64,000 nucleotides of DNA from Streptomyces yangpuensis (GTDB taxonomy: Bacteria > Actinomycetota > Actinomycetes > Streptomycetales > Streptomycetaceae): the NCBI RefSeq assembly GCF_001005295.1, contig NZ_LBMK01000009.1, forward strand, positions 220,608 to 284,607. The letters run 5' to 3'. The notes below the pieces were generated by a model. It had not been told where the DNA came from. It did no database searches and was given only the letters and a program-made list of their open reading frames with translations. A program made the translations under genes and the position numbers. Within the stretch, counting starts at the first letter, position 1. The number at the start of each line of letters is the position of its first letter. Shown in pieces: positions 33,445 to 41,810 of this stretch.

Positions 33445-34686
33445 TCACCGCGGCGGCACGGCCGAGCCGTAATGGTCGGCGACCACACGGGCCATCGCCC
33501 CGTTGGGGTCCGCGGCCACCTGCTTCGCCGAGAAGTAGACATGGCCGCGGACCTCCGGGTATCCGCGGGCGAACCGCACGTGCTCGGACAGCTCCGCCGG
33601 ATCCCGCCAGGCGGCGGTGGGGCTGTTCGCGTCGCAGCGGTACAGCCCCTCCCCCACGTACAGGTCCACACCGGTACCCGCGACGGTCCGGGCCCACCAG
33701 GGGACGAGCGCCGCGTAGTCGGCCGTCGGATGTCCGATGTGCCAGTAGGCCTGCGGCACCACGTAGTCGATCCAGCCCTGGCGGACCCACTTGCGGGTGT
33801 CCGCGTACAGGTCGTCGTACGCCGAGAGGCCCCGGGTCTTCGAGCCGGCCGGGTCCCGGTCGGAGTTGCGCCAGATCCCGAAGGGGCTGATGCCGAACCT
33901 GACCGCGGGCCGCAGGGCGCGCAGCCGCTGCGACATCTCGCGGACCAGGGTGTCGGTGTTGCCGCGGCGCCAGGCCGCCCGCGACGAGAAGCCGCCGCCG
34001 TACTCCTCGTAGGCGGCGTCGTCGTCGAAGTACTCGCCCTGGACCGGATAGGGGTAGAAGTAGTCGTCCCAGTGGACCGCGTCCAGCGGGTAGCGGGTCA
34101 CCGCGTCGAGCATGGCCTCCTGCACGAACCGGCGCACCTCGGGCACCCCGGGGTTGTAGTAGAGCTTCCCGCCGTACTCGACCGTCCAGCCGTCCTGCCG
34201 CGCCGGGTGCTCGGGCACCAGCCGGTCGAAGTCGGTGTGGTTGGCCACCCGGTACGGGTTGAACCACGCGTGCAGCTCCAGACCGCGGGCGTGCGCCTCG
34301 GCGACGGCCGTGCCGAGGGGGTCCCAGCCCGGATGGACCCCCTGCCGCCCCGTCAGCCACTGCGACCAGGGCTCGAAGGAGGACGGCCACAGCGCGTCGG
34401 CCGCCGGGCGGACCTGGAGGATCACGGCGTTGAGCCGGCGACGGACGGCGGTGTCGAGCAGGGCGAGCAGCTCCCTGCGCTGGGTCGCGGCGGACAGCCC
34501 GCTGCGCGAGGGCCAGTCGACGTTCGAGACGGTCGCGATCCACATCCCCCGGAACTCGGGGGTGCCGGCGCCCCCCGCGGGGAGCGGGCCGGACCTGCGC
34601 GGCCCGGCGAACGCCGGTCCCCCCGTCGCGGCGGCGATCACCCCCGCCGCTCCTGCCAGCAGTGCCCGTCGGCCGATGTGCGCCAT
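33445..34686 (-). CDS. Secreted family 10-type glycosyl hydrolase-like protein (DUF187/GHL10)
   Basis: 413 residues from the ATG at 34686 (GGAGG seven bases upstream). Signal HIGRRALLAGAAGVIAAATG ending PAFA has a twin-Arg flavour. The TIM-barrel domain follows: EFRGMWIATVSNVDWPSRSG, LNAVILQVRPAADALWPSSF, LELHAWFNPYRVANHTDF, LDAVHWDDYFYPYPVQG, DYVVPQAYWHIGHPTADY. The family acts on glycans; the E. coli homologue DigH (YngK) cleaves denuded peptidoglycan, so a cell-wall role is plausible. Ends tail-to-tail with the DUF1918 gene. Confidence 0.87.
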   Translation of the reverse strand: MAHIGRRALLAGAAGVIAAATGGPAFAGPRRSGPLPAGGAGTPEFRGMWIATVSNVDWPSRSGLSAATQRRELLALLDTAVRRRLNAVILQVRPAADALWPSSFEPWSQWLTGRQGVHPGWDPLGTAVAEAHARGLELHAWFNPYRVANHTDFDRLVPEHPARQDGWTVEYGGKLYYNPGVPEVRRFVQEAMLDAVTRYPLDAVHWDDYFYPYPVQGEYFDDDAAYEEYGGGFSSRAAWRRGNTDTLVREMSQRLRALRPAVRFGISPFGIWRNSDRDPAGSKTRGLSAYDDLYADTRKWVRQGWIDYVVPQAYWHIGHPTADYAALVPWWARTVAGTGVDLYVGEGLYRCDANSPTAAWRDPAELSEHVRFARGYPEVRGHVYFSAKQVAADPNGAMARVVADHYGSAVPPR

Positions 34687-34846
34687 GTGACGCCTCCGTT
34701 TCGTTGAGTGACGATGCGCGGTGTCCGCCCAGCATGCCCGCCCCGGCCCGCCGTGCCGCGCAAGGTCGGGAGTAACGTCGGGGGGCGTGGCGGGCGCCGG
34801 AATCACACGGGGGACCCGCCGACGGATGAGCTGCGAAAGGCACGAA

Positions 34847-35719
34847 GTGACTGACCTCCCTTCCGACATCACACGCGTCGGCGTAGTGGGCTGTGGCCAG
34901 ATGGGCGCGGGTATCGCCGAGGTGTGCGCCCGAAGCGGCCTTGAGGTCAAGGTCGCCGAGACCACCGGCGAAGCCCTGGAGATCGGCCGTACCCGGCTTC
35001 AGAACTCCCTGACCAAGGCCGCCGAGCGCGGCAAGATCACTGAGGAGGAGCGGGACGCCACCCTGGCCCGCCTCACCTTCACCACCGACCTCGGCGAGTT
35101 CGCCGACCGCGACCTCGTCATCGAGGCGGTCGTCGAGAACGAGCAGGTCAAGACGGAGATCTTCCAGGTCCTCGACCAGGTGATCACCCGCCCGGACGCG
35201 ATCCTCGCCTCCAACACCTCCTCGATCCCGCTGGTCAAGCTGGCCGTCGCGACCTCGCGGCCCGACCAGGTCATCGGCATCCACTTCTTCAACCCGGCCC
35301 CGGTGCAGAAGCTCGTCGAGCTGATCCCGGCGCTGACCACGGGCGAGGAGACGATCAAGCGGGCAGAGGCCCTGGTGCGGGACGTGCTCGGCAAGCACGC
35401 GGTCCGCGCCCAGGACCGCTCCGGCTTCGTCGTCAACGCCCTCCTCGTCCCGTACCTGCTGTCCGCGATCCGGATGTTCGAGTCGGGGATCGCGAGCCGC
35501 GAGGACATCGACAACGGCATGGAGCTGGGCTGCGCCCACCCGATGGGCCCGCTGAAGCTGTCCGACCTCATCGGTCTGGACACCATCGCCTCGATCGCCG
35601 ACTCGATGTACGCGGAGTACAAGGAGCCGCTGTACGCCGCACCCCCGCTGCTCCAGCGGATGGTCGACGCCGGCCGCCTGGGCCGCAAGACGGGCGCGGG
35701 CTTCTACCCGTACGGCTGA
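34847..35719 (+). CDS. 3-hydroxybutyryl-CoA dehydrogenase
   Basis: 290 residues from the GTG at 34847 (AAAGG seven bases upstream). NAD-binding GVVGCGQMGAGIAEVCARSG; catalytic His-Glu region SSIPLVKLAVATSRPDQVIG then IHFFNPAPVQKLVELIPAL; C-terminal dimer domain SGFVVNALLVPYLLSAIRMF. Single-domain enzyme of the type that reduces acetoacetyl-CoA or oxidises 3-hydroxybutyryl-CoA; used in butyryl-CoA/ethylmalonyl-CoA metabolism and in phenylacetate breakdown. No partner genes adjacent, so pathway stays open. Confidence 0.93.
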   Translation: MTDLPSDITRVGVVGCGQMGAGIAEVCARSGLEVKVAETTGEALEIGRTRLQNSLTKAAERGKITEEERDATLARLTFTTDLGEFADRDLVIEAVVENEQVKTEIFQVLDQVITRPDAILASNTSSIPLVKLAVATSRPDQVIGIHFFNPAPVQKLVELIPALTTGEETIKRAEALVRDVLGKHAVRAQDRSGFVVNALLVPYLLSAIRMFESGIASREDIDNGMELGCAHPMGPLKLSDLIGLDTIASIADSMYAEYKEPLYAAPPLLQRMVDAGRLGRKTGAGFYPYG

Positions 35720-35738
35720 CCGCCCGGGTGAGCCGCGG

Positions 35739-36272
35739 CTACCGGCCGAGCCGCAGGTGGTGCAGCAGGAGCAGCCCGGCCGCCATGTTGGCGGCCGGGA
35801 TCTCCCCGTGCGCGATCATTTCCGGCACGAGCCCCAGGGGGACCCACTCCCGGCGCGAGGACTCGAAGTCGTCCTCGGGGTGGCCGGTGTAGGTGGCCCC
35901 GTCCGCCCAGTACAGGTGATGGCGGGCGTCGGTCAGACCGTTGGACGGCTCGACGGTCATCAGGTGGTGGAGGGGGCCGGGCCGCCAGCCCGACTCCTCC
36001 TCCATCTCGCGGGCCGCCGCGGCGGCGATGTCCTCGCCGTCCTCGACCACCCCCGCCGGCAGCTCCCAGCCCCAGCTGTCGGTGATGAAACGGTGCCGCC
36101 AGAGCAGCAGCACCTCGTTGGCCTCGTTGACGGCCGTGGCCACGGCCACCGGGCGCAGCCGGATCACGAAGTGGTCCAGGTGCCGGCCGTCGGGAAGTTC
36201 CACATCGGCGAGATTCACATCGAACCAGCGGTTCTTGTACACAGTCTGCTCACTCAGGTTCGTCCACTGCAC
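35739..36272 (-). CDS. NUDIX hydrolase (ADP-ribose pyrophosphatase-like)
   Basis: 177 residues from the GTG at 36272 (GGAAGG upstream). The NUDIX box is ELPAGVVEDGEDIAAAAARE followed by MEEESGW, matching Gx5Ex7REUxEExGU. The preceding strand (VAVATAVNEANEVLLLWRHR) and C-terminal PAANMAAGLLLLHHL are as in ADP-ribose or nucleoside-diphosphate sugar hydrolases. Lies directly downstream of the NsdA-like regulator (53 bases), possibly cotranscribed. Confidence 0.88.
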   Translation of the reverse strand: MQWTNLSEQTVYKNRWFDVNLADVELPDGRHLDHFVIRLRPVAVATAVNEANEVLLLWRHRFITDSWGWELPAGVVEDGEDIAAAAAREMEEESGWRPGPLHHLMTVEPSNGLTDARHHLYWADGATYTGHPEDDFESSRREWVPLGLVPEMIAHGEIPAANMAAGLLLLHHLRLGR

Positions 36273-36325
36273 GGCTGTGCCACCTTCCGTTCGAGTAGGT
36301 GGCAAACATCGCAGCAGTTGCCCTG

Positions 36326-37666
36326 TCACAGCGGAACGCGCAGCGCCCCGTCGATGAGCCGCACGGTCTCCTGCGCGTCCGAACAACCGCTGGTCAGCAG
36401 CTGTTCACGGACCGCCCACAGCCGGTCGCGCAGCCGCAGCGACTCCATCCCCCGGGCCCGCTCGGCCATCTCGGCCGCACCCGCCGCGGCCCGGTCCGCC
36501 TCCCCCTGCCGGAGCTGGATCTCGCAGAGCATCGCCAGCCGGTGCACCCGGCCGCGGTCGTGCGCGGGGGTCCCGACGGCTGCGGCCGCCTGGACCCGCG
36601 CGGCTTCCAGATCCCCCAGACTGAGCAGTGCCTCGGCGACCTGCACGTTGACGAGGCCGGGCTGCACGTAGCCGGTCTCGTCCGGCTCGCTGCCCGGGCG
36701 GATCCGCGCGGCGGCCGCCTCGGCGCCCCGGATGCAGGCCAGTGCGGCCTGCCCGTCGCCGAGTTGGGCGTACGCCTTGGCCTGCATGGCGTGCAGGTCG
36801 GCGGCGAGCGCCGGGGTGGTGTGCCGGCCCGCGGCCCGCAGGGCGGCCTCGGCGAACGCGACGGCCTGGCGGTACTCCCTCAGGTGCAGGGACTGGTTGA
36901 CGATCAGGGCGATCACATACGCCCCGAGCCCCCGGTCGCCGCTCGCCTTGGCCAGCCGCAGCGCCTGGTGGAAGTAGCGCTGGGCCAGCCCGTGCGCGTC
37001 CGAGTCGTACGCGCAGATCCCCGCCACCGCCACCAGCGAGCCGGTGGCCCGGTGCAGCCGCCGGCCGAGGTCGTCGGGGTAACTCCCGCGCAGCATCGGC
37101 GCGGTCTCGGCGCCGAGGAAGCGGACGATCCGGTCACGGGTGGCCATGCCGCCGGCCCGGCGGTACATCAGCTCGTAGTGGACGCGGGCGGCCTTCAGCA
37201 TCTCGACGTGCTCGGGACCGATCCGCAGGGGCCCGTCGCGGGAAACGTCGGCGTCCTCGGGCGGGTTCTCCCATTCCCAGACCGGGATGACGGCCGGGGT
37301 GCCGGTGACCGCCTCGGCGGTGAGCAGTTGGGGCCGGGCCTGGCCGTCGGAGCGCCACAGGGCGGCGGCCCGGTCCACGAACCCGCTGAGCGGGGAGGCG
37401 TGCAGTGAGACCGGCCGGTCCGGCACGCCGAGGCCGATGTCGTCCAGCCCGAGGGGCCGCCGCAGCCGGCCGCCGAGCACCTCGCAGATCAGGTCGGGGA
37501 CCTGGCCGCGCGGCCGCTGCCCCTTCAACCACCTGGTCACGGCGGTGTGTTCGTAGCGCAGGGCCAGCCCGCGGGTACGCCCCGCCTGGTTCACGTGGGC
37601 GGCGAGCCCGGCGTGGGACATGCCCGCCTCGGCGAGGAGGGCGTCGAGCAGGACATTGGGCTGCAT
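36326..37666 (-). CDS. NsdA-like TPR transcriptional regulator
   Basis: 446 residues. The N-terminus PNVLLDALLAEAGMSHAGLA then HTAVTRWLKGQRPRGQVPDL is nearly that of NsdA, a known negative regulator of Streptomyces development and antibiotic production. The helix-turn-helix lies in residues ~5-60; alpha-helical TPR-like repeats fill ~170-430 (HGLAQRYFHQALRLAKASGD, HLREYRQAVAFAEAALRAAG, YVQPGLVNVQVAEALLSLGD). It may be NsdA itself or a paralogue; a second genome copy cannot be excluded. Two palindromes upstream (37712-37753) look like operators, suggesting autoregulation. Confidence 0.85.
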   Translation of the reverse strand: MQPNVLLDALLAEAGMSHAGLAAHVNQAGRTRGLALRYEHTAVTRWLKGQRPRGQVPDLICEVLGGRLRRPLGLDDIGLGVPDRPVSLHASPLSGFVDRAAALWRSDGQARPQLLTAEAVTGTPAVIPVWEWENPPEDADVSRDGPLRIGPEHVEMLKAARVHYELMYRRAGGMATRDRIVRFLGAETAPMLRGSYPDDLGRRLHRATGSLVAVAGICAYDSDAHGLAQRYFHQALRLAKASGDRGLGAYVIALIVNQSLHLREYRQAVAFAEAALRAAGRHTTPALAADLHAMQAKAYAQLGDGQAALACIRGAEAAAARIRPGSEPDETGYVQPGLVNVQVAEALLSLGDLEAARVQAAAAVGTPAHDRGRVHRLAMLCEIQLRQGEADRAAAGAAEMAERARGMESLRLRDRLWAVREQLLTSGCSDAQETVRLIDGALRVPL

Positions 37667-37711
37667 GGGCCGCTCCCGGAGCTCGTCGGTATCAGGCTAG
37701 TGGGTGCAGGG

Positions 37712-37753
37712 TTCACACGGGGTGTACTGCATTCGATTCACACAGGGTGTGAA
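37712..37753 (-). promoter_or_regulatory. Two TTCACAC-N3-GTGTGAA-type palindromes upstream of the NsdA-like gene
   Basis: TTCACACAGGGTGTGAA (37737-37753) is a perfect 7-3-7 palindrome. TTCACACGGGGTGTA (37712-37726) is a degenerate second copy, 25 bases away. They lie 46-87 bases upstream of the ATG. A 12-base palindrome CGCATAAATGCG follows at 37763-37774. The rest of 37775-38027 has no gene that I can support. Confidence 0.6.
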
Positions 37754-38027
37754 GTAAGTACGCGCATAAATGCGTTCCGCACTCTGCCGCACGGCCCCCT
37801 GGAGGCGCTTGACTGAAGACCCTCGCCAAGAGGAGCTCGGGTCGTCGGCTCCCCCTCGTACAGTGCGACGACCCGTCACCGCGCCGCCCGTCCTGCTGTC
37901 TGCCCGACACTCCATGGCAGGCGGGCGGCGCCTTCCGGTTCCGCCGGCGCCCGGTTGGTCGCCGGGCCCCGGCGGCGGACCGGACCGGACGCGCGCCGGG
38001 CCCATCCACCGGACCCGGCGCGCGTGG

Positions 38028-38105
38028 TCGGTGCCCGTGCTCGGTGCCGGTGCTCGGTGCCCGTGCTCGGTGCCCGTGCTTGGTGCCGGTCGTCAGTGCC
38101 GGTCG
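38028..38105. repeat. Six 13-bp tandem repeats reaching into the PP2C gene end
   Basis: Units of tcggtgcccgtgc at 38028, 38041, 38054, 38067, then ttggtgccggtcg (38080) and tcagtgccggtcg (38093). The last unit contains the stop codon of the minus-strand phosphatase gene. Confidence 0.85.
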
Positions 38106-39130
38106 TTGCGGAGCACCAGCAGGGCGACGTCGTCGGCGAGTCTCCCGCCGGTGTGCCGCAGCAGGGCCGCGTGCACGCCTGCGACCAGCCGCGCGGGCGT
38201 GAGCGGTGCCTCGGCGAGGACGCTCCGCAGCGGGAAGAACCGCCCGGCGGCGTCCCGTGCGTCCTCGGCCCCGTCGGTGTGCAGGAACAGCGTCTCCCCG
38301 GGCCGCAGTTCCCCGCACACCTGCGGCCGCGGGTCCGGCGGTAAGGGCACCACGCCGAGCGGCGGCAGGGTCTCCCCGGCGAGCCATGCGAGCCCCGCCG
38401 GCGACCGGGGCGACGACCAGGACACGGGGTCCGGGGCGGAGCCCCCGCTGCGCACCCCGCAGGGCTCCGGGGCCGGTCTGATCACATACGGCCACGGGTG
38501 GCCGCAGTTCAGGGCCGTCAGGGTGTCGTCCGGGGCGATCTGGAGCAGCAGGACCGTCACGAACTCCTCGGCCGCCGGGGACTCCGGCTCACCCGCGCAC
38601 ACGGCCGGATGCTCCGCTCGGGCCCGGTCCCGTACGTGCCGGCCCAGGGCCCGTTCCATCCGCAGCAGGACGCCGCCGAGCGACGGCTCGTCGTACGCGG
38701 CCTCACGGAAGGCGCCGAGGACGGCGGCCGCCGCACCCAACGCCGGCAGCCCGTGGCCGCGTACGTCCCCGATGACCACGCGGATCCCGTGCGCCGTCGG
38801 CACGGCCTCGTACAGATCACCGCCCACCGCGGCGCCCCGGCTCGCGGAGAGCTGCGCCGCGGCCAGGGTCACACCGTCGACGCGGCCCGGCAGCGGCCGC
38901 AGCAGGGCCCGCTGCGCGGCGCCCGCGATCTCCTGCGACCGGCGCAGCTCGGCCAGCAGCCCGCGCCGGGTGTGCAGCGCGCACCCGGTGGCCAGCAGCA
39001 GGAACGCCGCACAGGTGGCCAGGCTCGGCAGCAGCAGCCCCGGCGTGGCCAGCTCCCAGGACACCGCGGCACCGCCCCAGGCGGCGACGCACACCCGGCG
39101 CACCCGGGTCATCTCCCTGCGCGTGATCAT
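38093..39130 (-). CDS. SpoIIE-type PP2C serine phosphatase, membrane-anchored
   Basis: 345 residues from the ATG at 39130 (GGAGGGG upstream). Two hydrophobic segments near the N-terminus (about 12-50) anchor it. The PP2C domain starts with AAAQLSASRGAAVGGDLYEA (metal Asp in GGDLYE), then VRVVIGDVRGHGLPALGAAA written as IRVVIGDVRGHG, and LFLHTDGAEDARD and LADDVALLVLR near the end. Such RsbU/SpoIIE phosphatases reactivate anti-anti-sigma factors in sigma-B-type stress and development switches. No partner STAS or kinase gene is next to it. Confidence 0.88.
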   Translation of the reverse strand: MITRREMTRVRRVCVAAWGGAAVSWELATPGLLLPSLATCAAFLLLATGCALHTRRGLLAELRRSQEIAGAAQRALLRPLPGRVDGVTLAAAQLSASRGAAVGGDLYEAVPTAHGIRVVIGDVRGHGLPALGAAAAVLGAFREAAYDEPSLGGVLLRMERALGRHVRDRARAEHPAVCAGEPESPAAEEFVTVLLLQIAPDDTLTALNCGHPWPYVIRPAPEPCGVRSGGSAPDPVSWSSPRSPAGLAWLAGETLPPLGVVPLPPDPRPQVCGELRPGETLFLHTDGAEDARDAAGRFFPLRSVLAEAPLTPARLVAGVHAALLRHTGGRLADDVALLVLRNDRH

Positions 39131-39215
39131 CCGTAGGACTCCCCTCCGGCCGGGTCGATTGTGTCGACCGGACGGCGGGCCCCGACATGGGCCGCGGAGC
39201 TTCTCACCCGAATGA

Positions 39216-39251
39216 GTGAGGGGCCTGTCCAATGGCGGACAGGCCCCTCAC
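39216..39251 (-). terminator. Terminator downstream of pheT
   Basis: Perfect 15-base arms gtgaggggcctgtcc and complement with loop aatggc, 31 bases past the pheT stop. It separates pheT from the PP2C gene transcribed in the same direction. Confidence 0.75.
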
Positions 39252-39281
39252 CAGGCCTCGAACGGGTCCGAGGCCGTACGG

Positions 39282-41810
39282 CTACGCGCCCCGGAGGACC
39301 GCCCCGGTCCGCTCCCCGGCGAGCGCCACCGCCGCGTCGCGCGCGGCCGTGGACTCCTCGGCGGTCAGCGTCCGGTCCGCCGCGCGGAAGCGCAGCGCGT
39401 ACGCGAGGGACTTCTTGCCCTCGCCGACCTGCTCACCGGTGAACACGTCGAACAGGCGCAGCGACTCCAGGAGTTCACCCGCGCCCTTGCGCAGCGCGGC
39501 CTCCACCGAGGACGCCGGGACGGACGCGTCCACGATCAGCGCGACGTCCTGGGTCGCCACCGGGAAGGAGGAGATCCGGGGCGCCTGGACGGCCTGACCG
39601 CCGGCCGCCGCGAGGCGGTCCAGGTCGAGCTCCATCGCGCTGGTGCGGGCCGGCAGGCCCATGGCCTTGACCACGCGCGGGTGCAGCTCACCGGCGTGGC
39701 CGATGACCTGCTCCACACCGCCGACGGTGACGACCAGCTCGGCGCAGCGGCCCGGGTGCCACGGGCCGTACTGGCCCTGGCGGACGACGAGCTCGGCACC
39801 GGCCTCGACGGCCAGCGCGCGGGCCGCCTGGACGGCGTCCGCCCAGTCGGCCGGGCGGCCCTTGCCCCACCAGCCGGCCTGCTCGCGGGCACCGGCCAGC
39901 ACGACCGCGGCGTACCGCGGCTGCGCGGGCAGCGCCGCGTCCAGGGTGGCGATCTCCTCGTCGGTGGGACGCCGGTCGACGGGCAGCCGTACGGCGACAC
40001 CCGGTTGCGCGGCGGCCCGGAAGACCGAACCGGTCTCGAAGAGCGCGAGGTCGTGGCTGCCCCGGCTGTCGTTGCGGCGCAGCGCGCCGAGCAGACCCGG
40101 CAGCAGCGTGGTGCGCAGCGCCGGCTCCTCGTCGGAGAGCGGGTTGACCAGCGTGACGACCTGGCGGGCGGCGTCGTGGGCCGGCAGCTGCAGCTGGTCG
40201 AAGACGCCCTCCCCGAGGAAGGGGTAGCTGAGCGCCTCGACGTAGCCGGCGCCGGCCAGCGCGCGGCCGACCCGGCGGTGCAACTGCTGGCGGGCGGTCA
40301 GGCCGCGGCCGGAGGGCACCTGGGGCAGGGTCGACGGGAGGTTCCCGTAGCCCTCCAGCCGGATGACCTCTTCGGCGAGGTCGTTGGGCGCGGCGAGGTC
40401 GGGCCGCCACGACGGCAGCGTGACGACGAGCTCGTCCTGGCCGTAGACGTCGCAGCCGATCTCCTGGAGGCGGCGCACGACGGTCTCACGCCCGTAGTCC
40501 ATGCCCGCGACCCGGTCCGGGTGGTCGGCGGCCATCGCGATGGTGCGCGGCGCGCCCGGGGCGATGACCTCGGTGACGCCGGCCTCGGCGGTGCCGCCCG
40601 CGAGGAGCACGAGCAGGTCGACGGTCCGCTGGGCGGCCGCGGCGGCGGCCAGCGGGTCGACGCCCCGCTCGAAGCGCTTGGAGGCCTCGGAGGAGAGCTT
40701 CATGCGGCGCGCGGTGCGCGAGATCGACACGGAGTCGAAGTGCGCGGCCTCGATGACCACGTCGGTGGTCCCGGTGACGGCGCCGGTCTCCGGGTCGGTG
40801 ACGGAGTCGGCGATCTCGGTGTTGGCGCCGCCCATGACACCGGCGAGACCGATCGGCCCGCTGTTGTCGGTGATCACCAGGTCCTCGGCGTCGAGCGTGC
40901 GCTTGACGCCGTCGAGGGTGGTGAACTTCTCGCCCTGCTCGGCGCGGCGGACACCGATGGTGCCGTCGATCCGCGAGCGGTCGTAGGCGTGCAGCGGCTG
41001 GCCCAGTTCGAGCATCACGTAGTTGGTGATGTCGACGGCGAGCGAGATCGGGCGCATGCCCGCCTTCTGCAGGCGGCGCTGGAGCCAGATCGGGGAGCGG
41101 GCCTCGGGGTCGAGGCCGGTGACGGTGCGGGCGGTGAAGCGGTCGCAGCCAGCCGGGTCGTCGATCTTGACCGGGTAGCCGTACGAGTTCGGTCCGGGCA
41201 CGTCGAGCAGCGCCGGGTCGCGCAGCGGCAGGCCGTAGGCGGTGGCCACCTCGCGGGCGATGCCGCGCAGGGACATGCAGTAGCCGCGGTCCGGGGTGAC
41301 GTCGATGTGCAGCACCTCGTCGACGAGCTGGAGCAGCTCGATCGCGTCGGTGCCGGTCTCGTGCTCCGGCGGCAGCACGATGATGCCGTGCGTGCCGTCG
41401 TCGCCCATGCCGAGCTCCTCGCCGGAGCAGATCATGCCGTGCGAGGTCCTGCCGTACGTCTTGCGCGCGGCGATCGCGAAGTCGCCGGGCAGGACCGCGC
41501 CGGGCAGGACCACGACGACCTTGTCGCCGACGGAGAAGTTCCGGGCGCCGCAGACGATCTCCTGCGGCTCGCCGGTGCCGTTGGCGGAGCCGACATCGAC
41601 GGTGCAGAACCGGATCGGCTTGCGGAAGCCCTCAAGCTCCTCGATGGTCAGCACCTGGCCGACGACGAGGGGGCCCTTGAGGCCGGCGCCGAGCTGCTCG
41701 ACCGTCTCGACCTCCAGGCCGGCGTCGACGAGCTTGGCCGCGACGTCGCGACCGGATTCACCGGCGGGGAGGTCGACGTACTCCCGCAGCCACGAAAGCG
41801 GGACCCGCAT
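39282..41810 (-). CDS. pheT: Phenylalanyl-tRNA synthetase beta subunit
   Basis: 842 residues, full family length. N-terminal tRNA-binding OB-like domain (GLKGPLVVGQVLTIEELEGF, FCTVDVGSANGTGEPQEIVC), B3/B4 editing domain centre, B5 (DLAEEVIRLEGYGNLPSTLP), and FDX-ACB anticodon-binding domain at the C-terminus (SSFPVATQDVALIVDASVPA, FDVFTGEQVGEGKKSLAYAL). It recognises tRNA-Phe and edits Tyr-tRNA. Its ATG shares a base with the pheS stop (TGATG). Confidence 0.97.
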   Translation of the reverse strand: MRVPLSWLREYVDLPAGESGRDVAAKLVDAGLEVETVEQLGAGLKGPLVVGQVLTIEELEGFRKPIRFCTVDVGSANGTGEPQEIVCGARNFSVGDKVVVVLPGAVLPGDFAIAARKTYGRTSHGMICSGEELGMGDDGTHGIIVLPPEHETGTDAIELLQLVDEVLHIDVTPDRGYCMSLRGIAREVATAYGLPLRDPALLDVPGPNSYGYPVKIDDPAGCDRFTARTVTGLDPEARSPIWLQRRLQKAGMRPISLAVDITNYVMLELGQPLHAYDRSRIDGTIGVRRAEQGEKFTTLDGVKRTLDAEDLVITDNSGPIGLAGVMGGANTEIADSVTDPETGAVTGTTDVVIEAAHFDSVSISRTARRMKLSSEASKRFERGVDPLAAAAAAQRTVDLLVLLAGGTAEAGVTEVIAPGAPRTIAMAADHPDRVAGMDYGRETVVRRLQEIGCDVYGQDELVVTLPSWRPDLAAPNDLAEEVIRLEGYGNLPSTLPQVPSGRGLTARQQLHRRVGRALAGAGYVEALSYPFLGEGVFDQLQLPAHDAARQVVTLVNPLSDEEPALRTTLLPGLLGALRRNDSRGSHDLALFETGSVFRAAAQPGVAVRLPVDRRPTDEEIATLDAALPAQPRYAAVVLAGAREQAGWWGKGRPADWADAVQAARALAVEAGAELVVRQGQYGPWHPGRCAELVVTVGGVEQVIGHAGELHPRVVKAMGLPARTSAMELDLDRLAAAGGQAVQAPRISSFPVATQDVALIVDASVPASSVEAALRKGAGELLESLRLFDVFTGEQVGEGKKSLAYALRFRAADRTLTAEESTAARDAAVALAGERTGAVLRGA

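Noticed and set aside
38028..38105. CRISPR-like array
   Set aside because: Units are 13 bp, head-to-tail with no spacers; simple tandem repeat.
38400..38475. Copy of the dispersed intergenic repeat (ggggtccggggcggagcccc) near 38430
   Set aside because: It lies within the coding frame of the PP2C phosphatase (RSGGSAPDP), so it is ordinary coding sequence or an in-frame insertion that cannot be proven here.
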